Source of the DNA: Rhyzopertha dominica
Taxonomy: Eukaryota > Arthropoda > Insecta > Coleoptera > Bostrichidae
Direction of reading: 5' to 3'
Assembly: GCA_025024175.1 (NCBI GenBank)
Contig: QCXZ01000137.1
Location: forward strand, 5,580,001-5,644,000
Length of the DNA: 64,000 nucleotides
In this document: one piece after another, positions 57,298 to 64,000 of the stretch
How the letters are laid out: each line of letters opens with the position of its first letter
How positions within the stretch are numbered: position 1 is the first letter of the stretch
Made by a program: the position numbers and the translations under genes
The notes under the pieces: model-generated
What the model saw: the letters and a program-made list of their open reading frames with translations, nothing else
Database searches by the model: none
Told to the model about the DNA's origin: nothing

Positions 57298-57884
57298 GCA
57301 TTTTTACTTTTTTACTAGCGTAACCATATCTTTTTTTGCACTTCTTGCATAGAGCTCGCATTCTACCATTTTGCACCTTAATTTTGTCAAAGTTATTCCA
57401 CACTGCCATTGTAATTGTTGAACTTTAAACTTTTAAACAGACAATGTCGGTTTCTATTCTCTTTGCCAAAGTTGATATTAGCTAAAGTCAACCCAGTAAC
57501 CAAGACTGCACCTTGAATTGGGGTATGTGATTGTTCTAGATTTTAAGAACAGTGTTGATTCTAGCTTAAAATAGAAAAATAGAAAAGAGAAACCGACTCA
57601 TAATAACTAAAATTGTTGCATATACAAAAAAGACAAATGACAACTGATAATCGTAGTCATCTAGGGATTTTTAGACAACTGCTACGCTCCGGGCCATCTG
57701 CTCGTATTTATTTTCACTAATATATACAGTAATCTGCATAAGAGTTCATGNTTAAAACAGTGTTTAAAACGTTGTTGTCAAATAAGTTAAAAAAACATGT
57801 TTAAAACGATTTAAACATGGTTAAACAAAAAAAAACTGGTTGTTTTGTTTAATTTAGAAAAAAACATGTTTTTTGCCAACCCTG
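57298..57884 (-). mobile_element. 5' end of a second hAT transposon
   Basis: Minus strand: terminal CAGGGTTGGCAAAAAACATG begins at 57884 and is followed by a GTTTAAAC-rich subterminal region and the start of a transposase. The rest is missing beyond the PLE repeat at 57297. The end sequence differs from the hAT at 18211, so it is another family. Ambiguous base at 57751. Confidence 0.65.
57302..57409 (-). pseudogene. hAT transposase BED zinc finger, truncated
   Basis: From an ATG at 57409 the frame reads MAVWNNFDKIKVQNG and ALCKKCKKRYGYASK before the PLE repeat. The Trp, the Phe and the Cys-x2-Cys spacing fit a BED-type zinc finger, the DNA-binding domain at the N-terminus of hAT transposases. 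The His/Cys pair that should follow is missing because of the truncation. Confidence 0.6.
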
Positions 57885-58039
57885 ATTTGAATACAGATAA
57901 GTCCATTATTGGAGCAGATGAAGGTTCAATCATATCCAAAAAATTATCTCGAATCCTAGCTCAAAGATTTCCAAAATCACTAATGATCTTAACAAAACTT
58001 CAATCTTTGGAGGAAGGAAAAACCTTTTTTAACTATTTC

Positions 58040-58248
58040 TGATTGCTAGGTACTTAAATTGTCTGGCTTGCCCAAAATCCATAAAACTAATATGCCACTA
58101 AGGCCTATGGTCAATACGATTGGCAGTCCTTGTTACACATTGGAAAAATTATCCTGCCTATTTAAAATCTTATCTAGGAAAAACCCGTAGTATCATCAAG
58201 AATTCTTCAGACTTTATTGACGTTATACAAGGTTTAAGAATTTAAGTT
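58040..58248 (+). pseudogene. PLE early-RT fragment
   Basis: Plus-strand frames give [20 protein letters not shown] and TIGSPCYT, then [20 protein letters not shown] in another frame. These match the first RT motifs of copy D (41280-41085). Stands alone, cut at both ends. Confidence 0.7.
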
Positions 58249-58249
58249 G

Positions 58250-59437
58250 AGCTATACCATCGCCATTCTTACATTGTCTTCTGTTTTAAAGCTATAGCCA
58301 ATATCTCGCTTAAGTATGTAAATACTAAAAAAAAAACTGGAAAACATTTTTATAGAAATTTTTAGTTTGAATCCAATGGCGTTCTTATAATTTTTAGGGG
58401 GTAACATTATAAATAAAGATATAATACAAACTTGCATTTTTAAAATGGACACTAAATATAGTTGACTGCTATGGTTGAAAAAATATATACTTTTTTAGGT
58501 TTATTTTTACTAGTTTTGGTATTATTCAGTTTTGTTTTAGTAAATTAATCAGATTTAATATGTACGTCCAACAGGCTATGGAACAAGAAAACACAATATA
58601 ATTTATTAAGTAAAAATTTTAATCCATTAAAAAGAACTTGTGCCCATTTGGATACATATATAAGACTTCTAAAGGTTTGCAGTTTTTTATCGGTAATGCA
58701 GACTGCCATGTAACAAATGAAAATTATTTATTTGGAGATAAGTACCTATACATTGTCTAGCGCATATTATTTACATCCATTTCGACGAAAAACCTTATAT
58801 CTAATTAAATTATTACATAAAATTGGAATAATACCAAAATTAGTAAAAATAAACATAACAATGTATATATTTTCTATATAAAAACATATGTCTTTTTAAC
58901 CATAGCAGAGCCAACTACGGTTTCCATTAAGAAAAATGCAAGGTAGGGTCACATATCAAACTGACACGATCGACTGAAGATAAAAAATGCCATCATTTAA
59001 AGGTACAACAAAATCCCCTCGCCCAAAATAACCACCGCAATTTTCCGACAACCCCACTAATTTGTTTATGTGCGACGTCCGCATTTAGCAGACTTGACGT
59101 CGGTATTAATCATCCCCATTATTTCCAGCAGAGCCAGTTGATACGAATGTGATTTATTTCGTCGGTCTCAATTTATGAATATGTATTTTCGAGGACCGCA
59201 TAAAAACACGACGGAAAATGGGAGAGCTGTTGCAGCCCCGGGGCGTCGGGCCCTATATAAATGTCGCTGCTATTTGCAAACCTGTGTGTCGCGGAAAATA
59301 CCTTTTTCTTCGTGAATTTAATTGTAGGATAATTGTTTCCCTTATATTATATAAATCATCATCAATAAATAGCACTTATCATAACTTAATTTGGTTATAA
59401 TTAGACTAAACACTAAAAACCTTAACCACATTAATCA
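58250..59437. other. Intron sequence, nothing coding recognised
   Basis: AT-rich to about 58900; 58970-59300 is richer in G+C and may be a noncoding conserved or regulatory patch. It contains the TATATAAA noted separately. Confidence 0.35.
59254..59261 (+). promoter_or_regulatory. TATA-box-like motif in a G+C-rich context
   Basis: TATATAAA directly follows GGGGCGTCGGGCCC. No downstream exon was recognised, so this may be chance. Confidence 0.2.
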
Positions 59438-59439
59438 AT

Positions 59440-60500
59440 TAGGTACCTTGGAAACAAGTTGATTGAACGTATGTGATTTGTCTCACTTGATTTATCAGAT
59501 AACTCTGACGATCGTTTCGACCTAAAACGGTCATTGTCAAAGAGATAACAGCGTTATACTAAACTCAGATGTGCAGAATTTTGTTTGCATCCCCTTTTTT
59601 ACAGGGGTTGTAAAATACAGCTGTAAAATCTCTCGCCTGGGTTTGAAGGTCGACTTTATAATTTCGGCAATATCAAAGGCATACTGGACGTGGGATTTTC
59701 TATTTGTGTATTTGTCAAATGTTTTTTCTGATGCTGAGCTTTTTTAATTTCCAAAAGTTCTAAAATTTTCAGTTTTTTACCTTTCCTCTCGCAATGCAAA
59801 ATTTTGACGTCGTTTTCATCTAAGTGATGGTTATTTCTTATGCAATGGTCAGCAAAACCTGTTGTACTTTTGTTTGAATTTATATTCGCAACATGTTCTT
59901 TAATTATGTTTTTAATAGCTCTACCTAATTGTCCTATGTATATCATGTCACATTGCATGTATTTTATTTGGTAAATGCCGTTTTTGTTCAATTTATTGGA
60001 TTTTGGCTTATTGTTAACTAGAAGACCTCCCAAATTGCACTTATTAACCTCTATTGCTTTTATTCCGGGTCTATTCAGCCTATTTTTAACACAAACACTA
60101 ACTCCTTTGACATAATTTACTGCGGCAAAAATATGTTTTTTTTTTCATTGATGTTAGCATTGTACAGCATTCTTTGTATTCTAATTTTATATTGCTTTTT
60201 AAGTATTTAAGTATATAGCTAAAGGCTATTTGTTTAATTGTCGTCAATTCTTTTTCGAAACTTTATTTTCTAAGTGGTATATTTATTAGTCTGTTTATTA
60301 AACTATAAAACACGGAATGCTTAATCTGTAACGATTGATTCGAAGAAGCCGGGATTGTAACATCTGACTGTGTTGGTTTTCTATAAATTTCAGAGTCTAT
60401 TTTACTATTTTTTTTACCGACATTGATAAATCCAGAAAATGAAGAACTCCATCCTTCTCTTTTTCTAGGGTAAATTGTGGACCAAATACTTAAAAATACT
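59440..60500 (-). mobile_element. PLE of the third family (copy K)
   Basis: Minus-strand copy matching 49380-50330 almost throughout. The right end at about 60470 switches to a 24-bp plus-strand piece (AATTGTGGACCAAATACTTA) that belongs to the linker of the same family, so the 5' edge carries a short inverted fragment. Confidence 0.8.
59656..60470 (-). pseudogene. PLE copy K: linker and GIY-YIG
   Basis: The frame 60033-59656 holds the GIY-YIG endonuclease: GGLLVNNKPKSNKLNKNGIY, QIKYMQCDMIYIGQLGRAIK, TTGFADHCIRNNHHLDENDV and LELLEIKKAQHQKKHL. Compared with copy J one Cys of the KCMQC pair is Tyr. Upstream the linker is interrupted (a Lys-rich helix with stops at 60260-60170), and the last RT piece ends at about 60470. 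No RT active site. The 3' repeat has a GACC/GGTC hairpin next to a TTTC at 59515-59532, the antisense of the hammerhead-like motif. Confidence 0.8.
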
Positions 60501-60723
60501 ACATATTAACTATGTGTGTAAGCACTGGTATCAGTGGAGGGAAACATAACTGAATTAACTGGGAATTTCGTCGAGCCTCACTGCCTTAGCTTTGACACTC
60601 AAAACTCATAAAACCGTAGCTTCTCGGAGTCTCTGAATTGCTAGAATAAAAATTTATAGTATTTTGATCTGGCTGTTCATGTGATATGCATATATCACCA
60701 AAGTACGTATTTAAGTCATTTGC

Positions 60724-60726
<3 letters not shown>

Positions 60727-60760
<34 letters not shown>
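60727..60760. repeat. (GA)n microsatellite
   Basis: About 17 uninterrupted GA units. Confidence 0.95.
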
Positions 60761-60764
<4 letters not shown>

Positions 60765-60769
60765 TATAT

Positions 60770-62070
60770 TTATTTATGCCATGTCAGCAATGAACTGACA
60801 CGATGACAAAGCCACCTAGCTGCCTTAATAGGTACTACTTCCTAAAGGTGACATTTACAAGAACAAATTTGAAATGACGTTACATGTATTTTTATTCGTT
60901 AGCAATAGCAGAGCAAAAGAATAAACACACTAATGTGATAATGGCATTGATTTTTGGTAGAAACAATTAAAAGCTTGAATCAATAACTGGTAAAAATATG
61001 TGAGTTTTTTTTGGTGTCTTAATGTGCCCGTTGTTCTGACAAAGAGAAACATATTTGCATGGGGTGTCTGTTGATATTAGTAACTGCAAAATTTTAAATT
61101 ATTTTCCTTAACAGTAGAGAAAAAATTGCCGGTCATGTAACATAACTAAGACTAGTTCCACCTTATTGGGGCTCATCAGGTAGGGGTAGAGAGTAAATTG
61201 ACCAAAGCAGAAGATCTGGTCACGTACTGGTATTCAAGACTTTTAACGTGTTCTCGCGTTCTCAAAACCAAAACGTAAACAAACGCTTTTTCATCAGCGA
61301 CCAAACTAGACAAAGCAAAGACGTCAAATATGCAACAGGGCATCCAGCGCATCGGCGCAATAGCAATATGCGTCACTGAAAGCGGTGAGGAATCACGCAA
61401 AATTTGAATTTGGTAGAAAACCTTTAAAGTTATAAAATAAGACACTATTGCCAGCTTCTAACTCTATTAGGTCCAGGCAAAGTCACACCTGTGTTATTAT
61501 AACTAACTATTTGCTGTCAAGGGCTACAAGCCCATTGAGAGAATGATATTTATTGTTTAACACTGTGGTCATGAAAAAAACTTTATTGAAAAAACAATTG
61601 TTGCCGATGAAGAGGAATGGAAGTGATTTAAAACCTTAAAAAATTGAGTAATCTTTACCGTGGTTTGGCATTGCTAATGAACGAAGTTTTGACTTTTGAG
61701 TTTCTGTCAACATGAACTAACCAAAACATGCAAAATAATTGCTATAAAATTTTATAGCGCTCTAGAGTATTTGTTTAATGAAATTAATTGAAGATAAATT
61801 GCCGGAGAGATTTAATCGACCAGTGGACTTAGTTATAAGACATGATCTAAACAATTAGGTTCTGTTTTCGACAAAAAGGTAACACGAAACATTTATACAA
61901 ATAAGCGTTTAGAATCACTTGATTTAGGTGACGAACTTGATATTAGAAGACAAAATCAATGAGCTAGACAAAGAAGTGGACCCAAGATAGATCCCTTGGG
62001 GGCACCAAAAGCGGGAAAAGTTATGAAATAAAGAAGACGAACTAAAAAATTGAAGATCGGGATCGAAGGA
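60770..62070. other. Intron sequence before the last exon
   Basis: No transposon or exon recognised. The open frame 61176-61445 (minus) has no motif. Confidence 0.35.
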
Positions 62071-62092
62071 CTAACTTTTTTCCTTGTTTCAG

Positions 62093-62152
62093 ACAAAAGC
62101 GCACCTAGACGTACTTGCAGACGCACTGCTGCGGTGGGCGCGCGGCCGCTAA
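62093..62152 (+). CDS. Terminal coding exon of the LDLa gene
   Basis: After CTAAC, a pyrimidine tract and CAG (62090-62092) the frame reads TKAHLDVLADALLRWARGR and stops at TAA 62150-62152. It continues the exon at 30434-30594 in phase 0 (CMFYKT then TKAHL). The highly charged C-terminus with WARGR is what I remember as the invariant end of the insect ITG-like / prohormone-4 precursor, including the same exon boundary, and that match is the main reason for linking the two exons across 31.5 kb. The Gly-Arg at the very end could be a processing and amidation signal, which is inference. Only 19 residues, so without the LDLa exon it would not be callable. Confidence 0.8.
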   Translation, partial: TKAHLDVLADALLRWARGR

Positions 62153-63020
62153 GCCGCCATGTTCCTTCCGGGTCGCCGCGGGAGCGCCCGCAAGTCAGGT
62201 CCGCGCGCCGCCCCTGGCGACCCTCCACCCTCCCCAACCACCACACACACCACGAACATCCCGACCCGCCACTGACTTGTGTATACTTCAGAGAGTAATA
62301 AGACTTCAAAACGGACGCGTCGTGCCCAGACGCCGGCCCGAGAGCGCCCCGACGTCCGACAGATGTCGCCGAAAACCGCCATCGTCGAGAGGGGGACGTT
62401 TCCCGGGTGCCAGCTGGCGCGCACCCTGCGTCGAACAACAAAAAAAAAGTAATCATTCCAAATTAGTGCATCCAGATGTCGGAAGGCTCTACAGAACGCC
62501 GCAAATGGGTTCAGTTTAGTAGAAGAGTTTCGTTTGCCGCGACGTTGGTGCTCTGTAGCGCGGGTTCTTTGATTAGAACACTATCAATAGGCCCTAAAGC
62601 GACGAGATGTTTATTTAGAAAGTGTTTATGCTACGTTAAAGCCTGTTTGTTATAACTTTATCACTGTTACATTGTTGAAGGAACTGAGTAGTCCGATAGG
62701 TAGGCGAAGTGGGTGGCATGGAGCGGAGGAGACACTCTAGTGTCTAGTAGCCCGTCTTTTTCAATGGCATTCTTGATGAAATTGAAGAATCGACTGTACT
62801 AGAGTTCGACCTAAAGCTACGTTGAAGGCTGATTTAGAAAAGAGTAGTGTAAACTATACAAACGTTAAATCTTAAACTACCTGTGTTTAAGTAGATTTTT
62901 AAACAGAAATGAGAGCAGTGATACTTTAAATTAAGCACCAAAGCTACTGTTTACGACAATGTCAGTTGGACCAAGCTGGTATGATCTACCGTTCATTGCT
63001 ATAGGATTAAAGTAATGAAA
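62153..63020 (+). other. Probable 3' UTR of the LDLa gene
   Basis: Begins G+C-rich (62153-62430) then becomes AT-rich. ATTAAA at 63006-63011 and AATAAA at 63259-63264 are possible polyadenylation signals; the true end cannot be decided from sequence. The long overlapping open frames here on both strands follow from the G+C richness. Confidence 0.4.
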
Positions 63021-63048
63021 CGATAGAGACAAAGTTATATTTATTATC

Positions 63049-63160
63049 GGTTCAACGGCAAATTTTAAGTTGCATACATCCGGGGCTCCTCGTTAAGGTC
63101 CGAGTTCGAATCCTGGCGAGGGCCGAATATATTTTTCAACCTAAAATTTGCCGTTGAACC
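63049..63160. repeat. 24-bp palindrome arms around a tRNA B-box-like core
   Basis: GGTTCAACGGCAAATTTTAA (63049 on) pairs with the reverse complement ending at 63160 with one mismatch in 24. The 64-base centre contains GAGTTCGAATCC (63102-63113), close to the tRNA B box GGTTCGANTCC, inside CCTCG...CGAGG. No A box or full cloverleaf is present. Confidence 0.65.
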
Positions 63161-63164
63161 CCTT

Positions 63165-64000
63165 AAAATAATCTTGCAACACAATATAATTAAGGCAACG
63201 ACGTTACACAAATTTTAAATGCAAGTTTAATGAACACAAATCGCAAACTGATTTAAGAAATAAAATTCAGCTTATTTTGATATCCTTACAATTACCAGTT
63301 AGTTCGCTGTTTGTTCTTTTTTCCCAGTTGTTTTGTACACATTAGCTGTTTTGATTTTTGCATATATTGCGGTCTATTATGACAACAAAATTTCTGTAAC
63401 AAAAAAATGTTGGCGTGAGTATTATAAAAACTATCATTAAATTCTGACTGGAAAGATTAATAATTATGTGTAGTGGAGAACAGGGACTTCAAACATGAAC
63501 TGGGAGAAAACTTTGCATTCTTAGAAATATAATTATTGGATAGATATTTACGAAATTATACGATCCTTACCTCATTACTAGGAAGGTAACGTAATTCAGG
63601 ATTAAAAAAATCTAAAACTTGGTTCTAGATATAAAAAGTGAAACCCAAAATATAATTTCAAGTAAGTGCATATTGCAGACTCAGCATATTTGTAATCTTT
63701 AGATAAACCTAGCCGTTTGATTTTTCAGTACCAACCTTGGTACAAGTGGCAGCAAATCATTATGAATAGTTATTTCAAAATATATCAACTTGAAAATTAA
63801 GGCTAGCTGACTACACGCATCTCTGAAACTTAGCAACTTAGCATTTTTGTGACATTGCAGGTAGAGTTTTTCGTTGAACGATGTGGGTTTTTTGACCACT
63901 TCATTTTTGTTATTTACGGACCTATATATCCAAACAAGACACTTCCGAATGGAAAACTTCCAAAAATTGCGAAACATAAGAAAATGCGTTTTCAACAAAT
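63165..64000. other. AT-rich downstream sequence
   Basis: Nothing recognised. A minus-strand frame 63699-63998 is open for 99 codons up to the window edge region but shows no family motif. Confidence 0.35.

Larger units (their letters stand above)
30595..62092 (+). other. 31.5-kb intron of the LDLa gene
   Basis: Starts with the donor GTAAGT at 30595 and ends with a CTAAC branch-like motif at 62071-62075, a pyrimidine tract and CAG at 62090-62092. The flanking exons join at a codon boundary (phase 0). More than half of what can be identified inside is transposon debris on both strands. Confidence 0.75.

Noticed and set aside
61956..62519. Long overlapping frames on both strands around the last exon
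   Set aside because: They are shadows produced by the G+C-rich terminal exon and 3' UTR; only the spliced 19-codon frame has family support.
63070..63136. tRNA gene
   Set aside because: Only a B-box-like T arm is present; no A box, anticodon arm or acceptor stem can be built.
63699..63998. 99-codon minus-strand frame at the window edge
   Set aside because: No recognised domain, AT-rich composition, no splice or start support beyond an ATG; not callable.

Overview
The window reads as a piece of an insect nuclear genome: AT-rich, eukaryotic splice signals, one recognisable insect-type secreted or neuropeptide-precursor gene, and many dead copies of eukaryotic transposons. Order-level assignment (a beetle would fit the mix of Penelope-like elements, LINEs and mariner-like elements) is only a guess. 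No bacterial operons, ribosome binding sites, CRISPR arrays, rRNAs or intact tRNAs were seen.

The only host gene I can support is on the plus strand and has two exons in view. An internal exon at 30434-30594 encodes a six-cysteine LDL-receptor class A domain and ends with a GTAAGT donor. A terminal coding exon at 62093-62152 follows a strong branch/pyrimidine/CAG acceptor and ends in WARGR-stop. They join in phase across a 31,498-bp intron. The pair looks like the C-terminus of the insect ITG-like / prohormone-4 precursor. Upstream exons were not found.

Everything else is transposon debris and anonymous sequence. Left part (1-30.4 kb): IS630/mariner-type transposase remnants (3-411; 11841-13334 nested in a foldback; 25980-27225), a Crypton-type tyrosine recombinase remnant (1805-2812), several 5'-truncated LINEs, a complete but frameshifted hAT element with TIRs and an 8-bp TSD (18211-20601), and GIY-YIG Penelope-like elements (PLEs). 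Inside the giant intron (30.6-62.1 kb): two foldback elements, at least three PLE families in about ten pieces, LINEs, a likely solo LTR, a second hAT 5' end and a second Crypton scrap, often nested in one another.

The most interesting pattern is in the PLEs. Two copies (21660-23324 and 39752-41786) are head-to-head inverted pairs, each inserted as one unit with its own target-site duplication, and the inverted halves begin within about a dozen nucleotides of each other. Nine copies of the commonest PLE family keep one hairpin-plus-GAAAC motif that resembles a hammerhead ribozyme, and another PLE fragment (35547-35586) has a complete hammerhead core. Between TE blocks lie G+C-richer islands without coding potential that may be regulatory or conserved noncoding DNA.
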